64,000 nucleotides of DNA from Noviherbaspirillum suwonense (GCF_900182955.1 NZ_FXUL01000017.1:62001-126000), one strand, 5' to 3'. Positions 48,598 to 58,427 are shown, numbered from the stretch's first letter. A program made the numbers and translations. Notes: generated by a model from the sequence alone, not told the origin.

Positions 48598-48795
48598 ATG
48601 CCAAATATCCGCATTTCCCCGACCGAAGTGCAAGTCGACGACACCATCTACACCTTTGAAAGCGCCGGCGTGGCCGATGACTTCGAGGCCTGCGTGGCCA
48701 CGGTCGATGTCAGCCACTGCGTATCCAAATACCTGTCCATCGACAAGCGCAGCGCACATCCGCTTGCGCCGGACGATGAATTTCCAGTCGATTAG
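48598..48795 (+). CDS. Hypothetical protein, 65 aa
   Basis: Start at 48598 (MPNIRISPTEVQVDDTIYTF); no strong ribosome site. The product is acidic, with ESAGVADDFEACVATVDVSH and CVSKYLSIDKRSAHPLAPDD. No membrane span and no family recognised. Located 58 bases upstream of the GNAT gene and in the same direction. Confidence 0.5.
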   Translation: MPNIRISPTEVQVDDTIYTFESAGVADDFEACVATVDVSHCVSKYLSIDKRSAHPLAPDDEFPVD

Positions 48796-48853
48796 CGCAA
48801 CGTCATGAAAGGCCCGGTGAGGATACAATACCAACATTCTCACAGGAAATTTC

Positions 48854-49348
48854 ATGATCCGCAGCGCCACCGCTGCAGACGCCCAGGCGATCTGCTCGAT
48901 CTATAACCACTTCATCCTCCAGTCCACGGCCACGTTCGAGGAAGCCGCGATCACGGCCCACGAGATGGCCGCGCGCATTGCCGCCATCGTTCCCCGCCTG
49001 CCTTTCCTGGTGGCCGAGCTCGACGGCGCAGTGGCCGGCTATGCCTATGCGGCGCCCTGGAAAACCCGCAGCGCCTATCGCCACACGGTCGAAAGCTCGG
49101 TCTACATCGCGCCGCAGCTCGGCGGCATGGGACTGGGCTCGCGGCTGTACCAGGCGCTGCTGCAGGACCTGCGCGGCCGCGACGTCCATGCGGTGCTGGC
49201 GGGAATAGCATTGCCCAACAGCGCCAGCATCGGCCTGCATGAAGCTTTCGGTTTCACGCAGGTCGGCCAGATGCGGGAAGTGGGGCACAAGTTCGGGCAG
49301 TGGCTGGACGTGGGCTACTGGCAGCTGACGCTCGCGCCGCAGCGCTGA
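48854..49348 (+). CDS. GNAT N-acetyltransferase (phosphinothricin acetyltransferase-like)
   Basis: 164 residues. MIRSATAADAQAICSIYNHF, TFEEAAITAHEMAARI, PFLVAELDGAVAGYAYAAPW, RSAYRHTVESSVYIAPQL and the acetyl-CoA loop GGMGLGSRLYQALL followed by LAGIALPNSASIGLHEAFGF are the PAT/bar subgroup pattern. Members acetylate phosphinothricin or, more often, methionine sulfoximine and related compounds. The substrate here is unknown. Confidence 0.88.
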   Translation: MIRSATAADAQAICSIYNHFILQSTATFEEAAITAHEMAARIAAIVPRLPFLVAELDGAVAGYAYAAPWKTRSAYRHTVESSVYIAPQLGGMGLGSRLYQALLQDLRGRDVHAVLAGIALPNSASIGLHEAFGFTQVGQMREVGHKFGQWLDVGYWQLTLAPQR

Positions 49349-50535
49349 TGCCCGCAGTCCGGATGCCTGCCGCTTCCATCCCGGCCTTTGCGCCAGGCGT
49401 CGCCCTGACCTCGGCCAGCCCGGTCAACTTCCGCTTCCTGACCGTATTCAAGGGACTGGCCGCGCAGCTCATCGTGCTGCACCACCTGGCATTCTATGGG
49501 CCGATGTCGGACCATGTGCGTCCGTACGCGCCGCTGATGATAGGCTGGCTCGACGCGCATGGGCGGCTGGCGGTGCAGGTGTTCCTGGTCATCGGCGGCT
49601 TTCTCGCGGCGCGTTCCTTTTCCAGCGACGGCATGGCGCCCGCGCAGAGCAGCGTGCTTGCCAGGGTCGCGCGCCGCTACCTGTCGCTTGCGCCACCGTT
49701 CATGGCCGCGATCCTGCTGACGGTCGGCGCTTCGGCCTGGGCGCGCAGCTGGATGACCCATGACTCGATTTCCGCCGCGCCCACGCTGGCGCAGCTGGCC
49801 GCCCATGCGCTGATGCTGCAGGGCGTGCTTGGCTATGACGCGCTGTCGGCCGGCGCCTGGTACGTGGCCATCGACTTCCAGCTCTATACGCTGTTTGCGC
49901 TGCTGGCCTGGGCTTCCAGCCGCGCATGCCGCGGCTGGCCTGGCGCGCGGGCCTGGCTGTTGCCGGCAGCGGTGTGCGTGGCGATGTGCTGTTCGCTGTT
50001 CTGGTACAACCGCGACGATCACTTCGATGTCTGGGCGCTGTATTTTTTCGGGAGCTACGGCCTGGGCGCGCTGGCGTACTGGGTCGGCGCGCCCGGCAGT
50101 TCGACCGGGCCGCGGCAGCGGCTGCTGATGCTGGCATTGCTGGCGCCGTCGATGGCGTCGCTGGCGCTGGACTTCCGGAGCCGGATCGCGCTGGCGCTGG
50201 CGCTGGCCGCCGTCATCGCCTGGGCGGCGCGGCAGCCGTCGCGCGGCGCACTGGCGGCGCCCGCGGTGCTGCTCTGGCTGGGACGCATTTCCTATTCGAT
50301 ATTCCTGGTGCACTTTGCGGTCTGCCTGGTGGTCAATGCCGGCTTCACCCGGTTTGCCCCGGCGTCCGCAGGCTGGCAGGCTTCCGGCATGCTGGCGGCA
50401 TGGGCGGCGAGCGTGCTTGCCGGCGCGATGTTTCATGCGCTGGTCGAAGCGCCGCTGGCCCGGCGCATGACGCACTGGCGGGCTGCCGCCGTGTCAATGC
50501 CCATGAGCGGCGACCGGCCCGTGCCGTTGAACTGA
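49348..50535 (+). CDS. Acyltransferase-3 family membrane protein
   Basis: The start is the ATG overlapping the GNAT stop (TGATG); 395 residues. The family His lies in AAQLIVLHHLAFYGPMSD, then RLAVQVFLVIGGFLAARSF, and about ten membrane spans follow. Such proteins transfer acyl groups to surface glycans. The gene is followed at 37 bases by the rhomboid gene. Substrate not predictable. Confidence 0.85.
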   Translation: MPAVRMPAASIPAFAPGVALTSASPVNFRFLTVFKGLAAQLIVLHHLAFYGPMSDHVRPYAPLMIGWLDAHGRLAVQVFLVIGGFLAARSFSSDGMAPAQSSVLARVARRYLSLAPPFMAAILLTVGASAWARSWMTHDSISAAPTLAQLAAHALMLQGVLGYDALSAGAWYVAIDFQLYTLFALLAWASSRACRGWPGARAWLLPAAVCVAMCCSLFWYNRDDHFDVWALYFFGSYGLGALAYWVGAPGSSTGPRQRLLMLALLAPSMASLALDFRSRIALALALAAVIAWAARQPSRGALAAPAVLLWLGRISYSIFLVHFAVCLVVNAGFTRFAPASAGWQASGMLAAWAASVLAGAMFHALVEAPLARRMTHWRAAAVSMPMSGDRPVPLN

Positions 50536-50572
50536 TCTCGCAGCGGCCAAGCCGCCGCACTACTGGAGCACT

Positions 50573-51769
50573 GTGGACCATCCCGGAAATACATCGACAA
50601 TCAAGCAGGCCGACGCGGCGCAGCCCGCGATCGCGCTTGCCTTCGCCAACCGGCGCCAGGCGCTGGCACGCCAGCCCTGGGTCAGCTATGCGCTGGTCCT
50701 GATCAATGTCGCCGTCTGGCTGCTGACCCTCGTGTCCGGCGCGGCGCTGATGCAGGCGCCGGCCGACAAGATGCTGGTCTGGGGCGGCAATGCCGCGTCC
50801 GAAGTGCAGCGCGGCGAATGGTGGCGCCTGCTGACCGCGGTGTTCCTGCACAACGGGCTGATGCACGTGGCGATGAACATGGCGGCGCTGCTGTGCACTG
50901 GCCCCACGGTGGAGCGGGTCTACGGCAGCCGCCGCTTCATCCTGCTGTATCTCGGCGCCGGCCTGGCCGGCAGCGCATTGAGCCTGCATTTCTCGGCGCA
51001 GCACTCGACCGCGGTCGGCGCCTCGGGCGCGGTGTTCGGCGTGGCCGGCGCGCTGCTGGTGGCGGCGCTGCGCCATCGGCGCTTCCTGCCGACCATGCTC
51101 AGCTTCTACACGCTGGGCGGCATCGGCCTGCTGCTGCTCGACGCGATGGTGCGCGGCTTCGGCAGCGAGCGCGTGGACAATGCGGCGCACGTCGGCGGGC
51201 TGCTGGTCGGCGCGCTGCTGGCGCTGATCCTGCCCGAACGCATCAGCGGCCGGCACGATGCGCGCCAGGCCCGCTGGCGCACCGCGGCGGCAGGCGCAGC
51301 GGCGCTCGCCATCACCGCTGCGGTGGCGCTGGCCGCGCCGCCGGCCAAGGTGGATGTGCGCAGCGCGTTCGAGGCCGGCGCGACGATGGAACGCGCGCTG
51401 CGCGAGTTCGACATGGTGATGGGGCGCCTCGCGCTTGAAGAGAAGGCGGCCAATGCCGGCCGCATGAGCCAGCCGATGCGCGCGGACCGGCAGCGCCAGG
51501 TCCATGGGCCGGCGTTCCGCAAGATAGGCGCCGACCTCGCGGCCGTCCGCTTGCCGCCGGCGGACCCGCGGGCGGCGGTGCTGCGGGACCTGCAGCGGAT
51601 GGCCGCGCTGATGGAAGAGCTGGCGGCGATGCCGGCCGCATTTTCGAAAGGCAATGAGCGGGTCGAGCCGGCCGATCCTGCCCGCCATGCCGCGATACTG
51701 ATAGAGGTGCGCCAGCTGCGCATGCGCATCCTCAACTGGCAGCGTGCGCATGCGCCGGCCAGGCCGTAA
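50573..51769 (+). CDS. Rhomboid family intramembrane serine protease, GTG start
   Basis: 398 residues. GTG start with TGGAG upstream. Six-TM core with the WR region (GEWWRLLTAVFLHNGLMHVA), nucleophile in GASGAVFG and catalytic His in VDNAAHVGGL. The conserved HNGLMHVAMNM loop is present. The C-terminal 150 residues are a periplasmic or cytoplasmic helical extension (MERALREFDMVMGRLALEEK) not needed for catalysis. Substrates unknown. Confidence 0.92.
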   Translation: MDHPGNTSTIKQADAAQPAIALAFANRRQALARQPWVSYALVLINVAVWLLTLVSGAALMQAPADKMLVWGGNAASEVQRGEWWRLLTAVFLHNGLMHVAMNMAALLCTGPTVERVYGSRRFILLYLGAGLAGSALSLHFSAQHSTAVGASGAVFGVAGALLVAALRHRRFLPTMLSFYTLGGIGLLLLDAMVRGFGSERVDNAAHVGGLLVGALLALILPERISGRHDARQARWRTAAAGAAALAITAAVALAAPPAKVDVRSAFEAGATMERALREFDMVMGRLALEEKAANAGRMSQPMRADRQRQVHGPAFRKIGADLAAVRLPPADPRAAVLRDLQRMAALMEELAAMPAAFSKGNERVEPADPARHAAILIEVRQLRMRILNWQRAHAPARP

Positions 51770-51823
51770 TGCCGCCCGACGGCTTGCGCGCGGGTTCGGG
51801 ACTCCACTACAATCGATCCGGAT

Positions 51824-51899
<76 letters not shown>

Positions 51900-51922
51900 C
51901 AAAAAAGACAAGGAATAACCCG

Positions 51923-52447
51923 ATGCATGCGATCTCCGCGCCCATGTCCTTGTCCCGACAGCTGCTCGGCCTGCTGGCCTGGCTCGCCGCCTGTTTCGCC
52001 GCTGCCGGCCTCGGCGCGCTGGCTTCGGTCAATGCCGGCACCTTTTACCAGGAACTGCTGCGCCCGTCCTGGGCGCCTCCCGGCTGGCTGTTCGGCCCGG
52101 TATGGAGCGTCCTCTACTTCAGCATGGGCATCGCGGCCTGGCTCGCATGGCGCGAGCGCGGCCTGCGCGGCATGGGCGTCGCCGCCCTGGTATTCCTCGC
52201 GCAACTGGCGGTCAATGCATTGTGGAGCTGGCTGTTCTTCGCATGGCGCCAGGGCGGCCTGGCCTTCGCCGAAGTGCTGGTGCTGCTGGCGCTGATTGCC
52301 GGGACGGTCGTCGCGTTCTGGCGCATCAGGCCGCTCGCAGGCATGCTGCTGCTGCCCTACCTGGCCTGGGTCAGCTTCGCCAGCGTGCTCAATTTCGCGA
52401 CCTGGCGGCTCAACCCGCAATTGCTGGGGCAGGGCGTCGGCGGCTGA
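51923..52447 (+). CDS. tspO: TspO/MBR family protein
   Basis: 174 residues with five membrane spans. Hallmarks: PSWAPPGWLFGPVWSVLYFS, FLAQLAVNALWSWLFFAWRQ, LPYLAWVSFASVLNFATWRL. TspO proteins bind and degrade tetrapyrroles and take part in stress responses. The gene begins 23 bases after tRNA-Ala. Confidence 0.93.
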   Translation: MHAISAPMSLSRQLLGLLAWLAACFAAAGLGALASVNAGTFYQELLRPSWAPPGWLFGPVWSVLYFSMGIAAWLAWRERGLRGMGVAALVFLAQLAVNALWSWLFFAWRQGGLAFAEVLVLLALIAGTVVAFWRIRPLAGMLLLPYLAWVSFASVLNFATWRLNPQLLGQGVGG

Positions 52448-52723
52448 ATCGGGGACGCGCCGATCCGCACCGCGGCCCGGCGTCGATGCATGCGTCGATC
52501 CCTGCCGATTCCTGCGCCAGCAGGAGGCATCCGGCGTCGATTTCGCCCCATAACAAGGAGCGGTCCGCACTGTCCGCGCACATCGCAAAATCTTCCCGCA
52601 AAACAGTCCTCCGGGTCATTGTGGTTTCTGCCGCCAGTCAATAAACTTGCCGCCGTAGAACACAACCTCAACCCGCCGCCCGGCTTGGCTTGCCAGACCT
52701 GGCTGCATCTCCGGAGAACAAGA

Positions 52724-54025
52724 ATGGGATATTTCCCGCAATGGCGTGTGCGGCAAGGGAGCGACGCCGCCCAGGGCCAGGTGATCAGCACGGATGAGCG
52801 CCTGCCGTGGCCGCAGACGATCGCGATGGGCCTGCAGCACGTGGTCGCGATGTTCGGCGCCACCGTGCTGGCGCCGCTGCTGATGGGTTTCGATCCCAAC
52901 CTGGCGATCTTCATGTCGGGCATCGGCACCCTGCTGTTCTTCGTCTTCGTCGGCGGCCGCGTGCCCAGCTACCTCGGGTCGAGCTTCGCCTTCATCGGGC
53001 TGGTGATCCTGGTCTCGGGCTACAGCGGGCAGGGGCCCAACACCAATCTCGGCGTGGCGCTCGGCGGCATCATCGCCTGCGGCGCGCTGTATGCATTGAT
53101 CGGCCTGCTGGTCAGCGCCATCGGCACCGGCTGGATCGAGAAGCTGATGCCGCCGGTGGTGACCGGCGCGGTGGTCGCGGTGATCGGCCTTAACCTGGCG
53201 CCGATCGCGGTCAAGGGCGTGACCGGCAATAACTTCGACGCCTGGATGGCGCTCGTGACCGTGCTGTGCGTCGGCGCCGTCGCGGTCTTCAGCCGCGGCA
53301 TGGTGCAAAGGCTGCTGATCCTGATCGGCCTGCTGCTGGCCTACGTGGTCTATGCGCTGCTGACCAATGGCGCCGGGCTCGGCAAGCCGATCGACTTTGC
53401 GATCGTCGCCAATGCGGCCTGGTTCGGCATGCCGAAGTTCGTCGCGCCGGTGTTCAAGGCCGACGCGATGGCGCTGCTTGCGCCGGTGGCCATCATCCTG
53501 GTGGCCGAGAACCTCGGCCACATCAAGGCCGTCAGCGCCATGACCGGCAAGAACCTCGACCGCTACATGGGCCGCGCCTTCCTCGGCGACGGCGTTGCCA
53601 CCATGCTCTCGGGCAGCCTGGGCGGCACCGGCCTGACCACCTATGCGGAAAACATCGGCGTGATGGCGGTGACACGCATCTACTCGACGCTGGTGTTCGT
53701 CGTCGCCGCGCTGATCGCCATCGTGCTCGGCTTCTCGCCGAAGTTCGGCGCGGTGATCCAGACCATACCGGGCGCGGTGCTGGGCGGCGTGTCCATCGTG
53801 GTGTTCGGCCTGATCGCGGTTTCCGGCGCGCGCATCTGGGTCGAGAACCGTGTCGATTTCTCGGACAACCGCAACCTCATCGTCGCCGCGGTGACGCTGG
53901 TGCTGGGCGCCGGCGACTTCACGCTCAAGCTCGGCCAGTTCGCGCTCGGCGGCATCGGCACCGCGACCTTCGGCGCGATCATCCTGCACGCGATCCTGTC
54001 GTCGCGCGCGGCAGGACGCAGGTAA
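52724..54025 (+). CDS. NCS2 family uracil/xanthine permease
   Basis: The start at 52724 (MGYFPQWRVRQGSDAAQGQV) has CGGAGAA upstream; the open frame extends back without support. 433 residues, 14 spans expected. WPQTIAMGLQHVVAMFGATV, the Glu/His of VAENLGHIKAVSAMTG (UraA E241/H245 positions) and Glu of TTYAENIGVMAVTRIYS (E290 position) are conserved, which favours uracil transport by proton symport. Similar to RutG/UraA; the precise substrate is inferred. Confidence 0.9.
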   Translation: MGYFPQWRVRQGSDAAQGQVISTDERLPWPQTIAMGLQHVVAMFGATVLAPLLMGFDPNLAIFMSGIGTLLFFVFVGGRVPSYLGSSFAFIGLVILVSGYSGQGPNTNLGVALGGIIACGALYALIGLLVSAIGTGWIEKLMPPVVTGAVVAVIGLNLAPIAVKGVTGNNFDAWMALVTVLCVGAVAVFSRGMVQRLLILIGLLLAYVVYALLTNGAGLGKPIDFAIVANAAWFGMPKFVAPVFKADAMALLAPVAIILVAENLGHIKAVSAMTGKNLDRYMGRAFLGDGVATMLSGSLGGTGLTTYAENIGVMAVTRIYSTLVFVVAALIAIVLGFSPKFGAVIQTIPGAVLGGVSIVVFGLIAVSGARIWVENRVDFSDNRNLIVAAVTLVLGAGDFTLKLGQFALGGIGTATFGAIILHAILSSRAAGRR

Positions 54026-54120
54026 GAGGCCCGCTGTTTCCGGAAGTCATGCTGCGCTGCAGCTTGTGTTTTGCCCGCCTGTCCCAAGTTAGGGAGTCCC
54101 AAGCTTGAAGGAGAAAAAAA

Positions 54121-54570
54121 ATGGCTCAATACTGGCCAGGCGGGCGGGGCTACGGAGACAGCGCTGAAGCGCCCGAGCTCGGCAGTTACGACTCGAATCA
54201 CCTGCTCGATTCGATACTGGACAAATTGCACCTTCCCGACGACGCCGCCCTGTGCGATGCGCTGGATGTGGACGAGTCCGTCATCAGCGACCTGCGCGAA
54301 TTGCGGCGCGAAGTCGACGCCGCGCTGCTCATCCGGATGCATGAGCTGACCGACATCAGCATCGTCGGCCTGCGCAACATACTGGGCGACCGCCGCCGCA
54401 AGGCGCGTTTCGCCGCCGAGCAGGAGCAGCAGGGGCAGGGCGGCCAGGGCGTGGAGGAAGACAACCCCGGCCAGCAGCAGCAAGCGCCGCGCCCGCGCGA
54501 GATCGAGCGCAAGGACGTCGACCACCAGAAGCCGGCCGACCCCGACCCCGACGACCCGGTTTCTCCCTGA
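54121..54570 (+). CDS. Hypothetical protein with helical N-domain and low-complexity tail, 149 aa
   Basis: GAAGGAGA upstream. Residues 20-105 are helical (LLDSILDKLHLPDDAALCDA, DVDESVISDLRELRREVDAA, MHELTDISIVGLRNILGDRR) and resemble a small HTH-like domain. The last 45 residues are Gln/Pro/Asp-rich. Similar proteins are known from Oxalobacteraceae-type genomes as hypothetical. Function unknown. Confidence 0.65.
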   Translation: MAQYWPGGRGYGDSAEAPELGSYDSNHLLDSILDKLHLPDDAALCDALDVDESVISDLRELRREVDAALLIRMHELTDISIVGLRNILGDRRRKARFAAEQEQQGQGGQGVEEDNPGQQQQAPRPREIERKDVDHQKPADPDPDDPVSP

Positions 54571-54676
54571 GGCCGGCCCGGTTTTCCTGCCCCTGAAGGG
54601 CTGACGCCGCGCGGTGCGCCGTGTTCCCGGCGGCGCTTTGCAGTATGCTTCTGGCTTTCCCGGTTCCTGCCGCATC

Positions 54677-56188
54677 ATGCCGCCACATCCTGCCGTCCCC
54701 GACGGGGTCGACCAGACCCACGATATTCCCCCCGCTGTCGCTCCCATTCCCGTTGCACCCGCTGTCCCCGCTCCCGTTCCCAATCCGCCGCCTGCGCCTC
54801 CCGCTGCGCCGCGGCGCGGCCGCACGGTGGGCATGGCGGCTGTCGTCACGCTGATCGCCGTCACGCTGGCGCGCGCATTCGGCGCGCCGTCCTGGCTGTT
54901 CGTCGTGGCGGCCGCGGCGGCGCTGGCGCTGATCGCCTCGGGCTTCTCGCTGATCAACAGCCGGCTGCGCAACACCTCCTTCATCCTGTTCATCATCGCC
55001 GCGCTGGCATTGCCGTTCGCGCGCGCGCCGGTCGCGGCGCTGGAGCGCGGCATCTTCATCGCCGCGCTGCTGATCTCGGTCACGTCGAGCGTGATGCTGA
55101 TTGCCCGCTGCGCGATGCAGAGCCACCGCATCGGTTTCATCGGCGCCGGGCTGCGCGAGCGGCAGGGTTCGCGCCGCTACCTGTCGTTCGCGCTGGCCAG
55201 CCAGTTCTTTTCCGGGATACTCGGGCTGGCTGGCGCCAACCTGATGTACATCATGGCCGCGCCGTCCACCGAGGGCAAAAGCGAGGGCCGGACCGAGACC
55301 GTGGTGGCGGTCGGACGGGGCTTCGCGGCGGCCAGCTGCTGGAGCCCGGTGTTCGGCAACATGGCCATCCTGCTTGCGCTGTACCCGACACTGTCCTGGC
55401 TGGAAGTCTTCCCGGTCGGCCTCGCGCTGGGGCAGGTGACCATCGTCGTCGGCGCGCTGATGAACCTGGCGGCGCTGTCGCGCCTGCCGGCGCCGCAATC
55501 GCCCCCCGCGATCCTCACGCCGATGTCGACGCTGCTGCGCAGCTCGCTGCCGCTGATGATCTCGTTGCTGACGCTGCTGGCGCTGATCATGACGGCGAGC
55601 TGGCTGCTGCACATCGTGATCTCGGCCGCCATCGTGCTGCTCGCGCCCTTCGTGTCGCTGCTGTTCAATGCCGCCACCGGCCGCGCCGGCCACCGCGTCG
55701 CCGATGGCGTGGCCGGCCTTGGCCGCGCGATGGAAAACTTCGGCGCGCTGGCAAGCGAGGCGCTGCTGTTCATGGCGGCCGGCTGCGCCGGCAGCGTGCT
55801 GGCCGATGCGATCCCGACGCCGTGGATAGCCGCGATCGGCGCGGCGCTCAGCGGGCACCAGTTCCTGGGCCTGTCCTTCCTGGTGGCCGCCATCATCGGC
55901 ACCTCGCTGGCCGGCGTGCACCCGGTGCTGTCGGCGGTGTTCCTGGCGTCCAGCCTGCCGCCGCCGGTGCTGGGACTGCCGCCAATCACGCACATGGCGG
56001 CCATCCTGGCCGGATGGGGCCTGTCGGCCAACATGACGCCGTTCTCGGTGATCTCGCTGACGGCGAGCCGCTATGCCGGCATCGGCCCCGGCGAAATCAG
56101 CTTCGGGCGCAACTGGCGCTTCGCGCTGACCAATGCGGTGGTGATCTGCGCGGCGCTGGCGGCTTTTGCATGGATGCTGCGCGCCTGA
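54677..56188 (+). CDS. Polytopic membrane protein, transporter-like
   Basis: The start at 54677 (MPPHPAVPDGVDQTHDIPPA) is uncertain; an earlier ATG-type start exists at 54614. About 503 residues with a Pro/Ala-rich cytoplasmic N-terminus and around 11-12 hydrophobic spans (SFILFIIAALALPFARAPV, LPLMISLLTLLALIMTASWL, ITHMAAILAGWGLSANMTPF). The WSPVFGNMAILLAL and GLSANMTPFSVISL segments look like the two hairpins of ion-transporter-type proteins. It is 77 bases upstream of eutB, so import of ethanolamine or a related amine is conceivable, but no family is claimed. Confidence 0.6.
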   Translation: MPPHPAVPDGVDQTHDIPPAVAPIPVAPAVPAPVPNPPPAPPAAPRRGRTVGMAAVVTLIAVTLARAFGAPSWLFVVAAAAALALIASGFSLINSRLRNTSFILFIIAALALPFARAPVAALERGIFIAALLISVTSSVMLIARCAMQSHRIGFIGAGLRERQGSRRYLSFALASQFFSGILGLAGANLMYIMAAPSTEGKSEGRTETVVAVGRGFAAASCWSPVFGNMAILLALYPTLSWLEVFPVGLALGQVTIVVGALMNLAALSRLPAPQSPPAILTPMSTLLRSSLPLMISLLTLLALIMTASWLLHIVISAAIVLLAPFVSLLFNAATGRAGHRVADGVAGLGRAMENFGALASEALLFMAAGCAGSVLADAIPTPWIAAIGAALSGHQFLGLSFLVAAIIGTSLAGVHPVLSAVFLASSLPPPVLGLPPITHMAAILAGWGLSANMTPFSVISLTASRYAGIGPGEISFGRNWRFALTNAVVICAALAAFAWMLRA

Positions 56189-56265
56189 CGGCAAGGAACG
56201 ATTTGCGCCGCCATCGCTCTACCTTCTGACGCGGCGCATCCGGCGCCGCCAGGCCGGAGCTTTGC

Positions 56266-57660
56266 ATGGCATACCGCAGCACCGTCGCTTCCGTCACCCA
56301 TGTCTTCGACGACCTCAGGACGCTGCTGGCAAAGGCCAGCCCGGCGCGCTCGGGCGACAGCCTGGCCGGCGTCGCCGCGCAGAGCGATGTCGAGCGCATG
56401 GCCGCGCGCATCGCGCTGGCCGACCTGCCGCTGACAGCCTTCCTCAACGAGACGCCGGTGCCCTACGAGGACGATGAAGTCACCCGGCTCATCATCGACA
56501 GCCACGATGCGCCGGCCTTTGCGGCGATTTCCCACCTGACGGTCGGCGGCCTGCGCGAATGGCTGCTGGACGACGCCACCGGCGCGCCGCAGCTGTCCGC
56601 CGTGGCGCCGGGTATCACGCCGGAGATGGCGGCGGCGGTCAGCAAGCTGATGCGCAACCAGGACCTGGTGCTGGCCGCCCGCAAATGCAGCGTGGTCACC
56701 CGCTTTCGCAACACCATCGGCCTGCCCGGACACATGGCGGTGCGGCTGCAGCCCAACCATCCGACCGACGACCTGCAGGGCATCGCCGCCAGCATGCTCG
56801 ACGGCCTGCTGTACGGCGCCGGGGACGCGGTGGTGGGCATCAACCCGGCCAGCGACGCGCCGCAATCGCTGCTGCCGCTGTGGCGCATGCTGGACGATGT
56901 GCGCAGCCGATTCGACATTCCGATGCAGAGCTGCGTGCTCACGCATGTGACCAACCAGATCAGCGCGATCGAGCAGGGCGCGCCGCTGGACCTGGTGTTC
57001 CAGTCGGTCGCCGGCACCGAGCGCGCCAATGCCGGCTTCGGCGTCACGCTGTCGCTGCTGCGCGAGGCGCGCGACGCGGCGCTGTCGCTGGGGCGCGGCA
57101 CCGTCGGCGACAACGTGATGTACCTGGAGACCGGGCAGGGCAGCGTGCTGTCGGCCGGCGCGCACCACGGCATGGACCAGCAGACCTGCGAGGCCCGCGC
57201 CTATGCGGTCGCGCGTTCGCTCAAGCCGCTTTTGACCAATACGGTGGTCGGCTTCATCGGCCCCGAGTACCTGTACAACGGCAAGCAGATTATCCGCGCC
57301 GGCCTCGAAGACCATTTCTGCGGCAAGCTGATGGGCGTGCCCATGGGCTGCGACATCTGCTACACCAACCATGCCGAAGCCGACTCCGACGACATGGACG
57401 TGCTGCTGACCATGCTGGGCGCGGCCGGCGTCAGCTTCATCATGGGCGTGCCCGGCGCGGACGACATCATGCTCAACTACCAGAGCACCTCGTTCCACGA
57501 TGCGCTCTACCTGCGGCGGCTGCTCGGCCTGAAGCGCGCGCCGGAGTTCGACGCATGGCTGCTGCGGATGGGCATCGCCGGCGCGGGCGGCGAGCTGATC
57601 GAAACGGCAGGCGGCTTCGGCAGCCTGCATGCGCTGCTGGGACCGGGAGCCGGACCGTGA
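56266..57660 (+). CDS. eutB: Ethanolamine ammonia-lyase large subunit
   Basis: 464 residues, the usual EutB length. With EutC it deaminates ethanolamine to acetaldehyde and ammonia using adenosylcobalamin. Conserved segments: SVVTRFRNTIGLPGHMAVRL, RLQPNHPTDDLQGIAAS, FQSVAGTERANAGFGVTLSL, YLETGQGSVLSAGAHHGMDQ, MGVPMGCDICYTNHAEADSD, and NYQSTSFHDALYLRRLLGLK. No microcompartment genes are nearby. It overlaps eutC by four bases. Confidence 0.97.
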   Translation: MAYRSTVASVTHVFDDLRTLLAKASPARSGDSLAGVAAQSDVERMAARIALADLPLTAFLNETPVPYEDDEVTRLIIDSHDAPAFAAISHLTVGGLREWLLDDATGAPQLSAVAPGITPEMAAAVSKLMRNQDLVLAARKCSVVTRFRNTIGLPGHMAVRLQPNHPTDDLQGIAASMLDGLLYGAGDAVVGINPASDAPQSLLPLWRMLDDVRSRFDIPMQSCVLTHVTNQISAIEQGAPLDLVFQSVAGTERANAGFGVTLSLLREARDAALSLGRGTVGDNVMYLETGQGSVLSAGAHHGMDQQTCEARAYAVARSLKPLLTNTVVGFIGPEYLYNGKQIIRAGLEDHFCGKLMGVPMGCDICYTNHAEADSDDMDVLLTMLGAAGVSFIMGVPGADDIMLNYQSTSFHDALYLRRLLGLKRAPEFDAWLLRMGIAGAGGELIETAGGFGSLHALLGPGAGP

Positions 57661-58427
57661 CCGACCGTCCCACTGGCCCGGTTCCTCCCGCTGCCCACGA
57701 CCTATGGCAGGCGCTGCGCCGGCATACCGCTGCCCGCATTGGCCTGGGGCGGGTGGGCGCGAGCATGCCGACGGCCGAGCTGCTGCGCTTCGGCCTCGCG
57801 CATGCGCAGGCCCGCGACGCCGTGCACAGCGCGCTCGATGTCGATGCGCTGGCGGCGGCATTGCAGGCGCAGGGATTCGGCACGCTGCAGGTCGCGAGCA
57901 TGGCGCCGGACCGCGAATGCTATCTGCTGCGGCCCGACCTCGGCCGCAGCCTGCATCCGGACAGCCGCATGCTGCTCGAGCAGGCGCCGCGCGCCGACAT
58001 TGCGCTGGTGATCGCCGACGGCCTCTCGGCCCAGGCGGCATCGCGGCATGCGCTGCCGGTGGCGACGCTGCTGCGCGATGCGATGGGCGGCTGGCCGGCG
58101 CCGGTGGTGATTGCGCGGCAGGGCAGGGTGGCGCTGGGCGACGACATCGGCGCAGCGCTGGGCGCCAGGGTCGCCATCGTGATGCTGGGCGAGCGGCCCG
58201 GCCTCAGCTCGCCCGACAGCCTGGGCATCTACCTGACCTGGAACCCGCAGCGCGGCCGCATGGACAGCGAGCGCAACTGCATATCGAACGTGCGGCCAGA
58301 GGGCCTCGGCTATGCGGCCGCCGCGCACAAGCTGCACTACCTGCTGCGGCAATCGCTGCAGCGCCGGCTGAGCGGCGTGGCGCTGAAGGACGAGAGCCAG
58401 GGATTGAAGGAGATCGGGGCAGGCTGA
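57657..58427 (+). CDS. eutC: Ethanolamine ammonia-lyase small subunit
   Basis: GTG start in the GTGA overlap with eutB, 256 residues. RHTAARIGLGRVGASMPTAE, LLRFGLAHAQARDAVHSALD, DIALVIADGLSAQAASRHAL, LTWNPQRGRMDSERNCISNV and GLGYAAAAHKLHYLLRQSLQ are EutC signatures. It binds the cofactor at the interface with EutB. Complete, and no downstream eut gene in the same direction. Confidence 0.95.
   Translation: MTDRPTGPVPPAAHDLWQALRRHTAARIGLGRVGASMPTAELLRFGLAHAQARDAVHSALDVDALAAALQAQGFGTLQVASMAPDRECYLLRPDLGRSLHPDSRMLLEQAPRADIALVIADGLSAQAASRHALPVATLLRDAMGGWPAPVVIARQGRVALGDDIGAALGARVAIVMLGERPGLSSPDSLGIYLTWNPQRGRMDSERNCISNVRPEGLGYAAAAHKLHYLLRQSLQRRLSGVALKDESQGLKEIGAG

Noticed and set aside
54356-56194. 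612-residue minus-strand Arg/His-rich ORF
   Set aside because: Shadow of the membrane protein gene; no start signal and no recognisable motifs.
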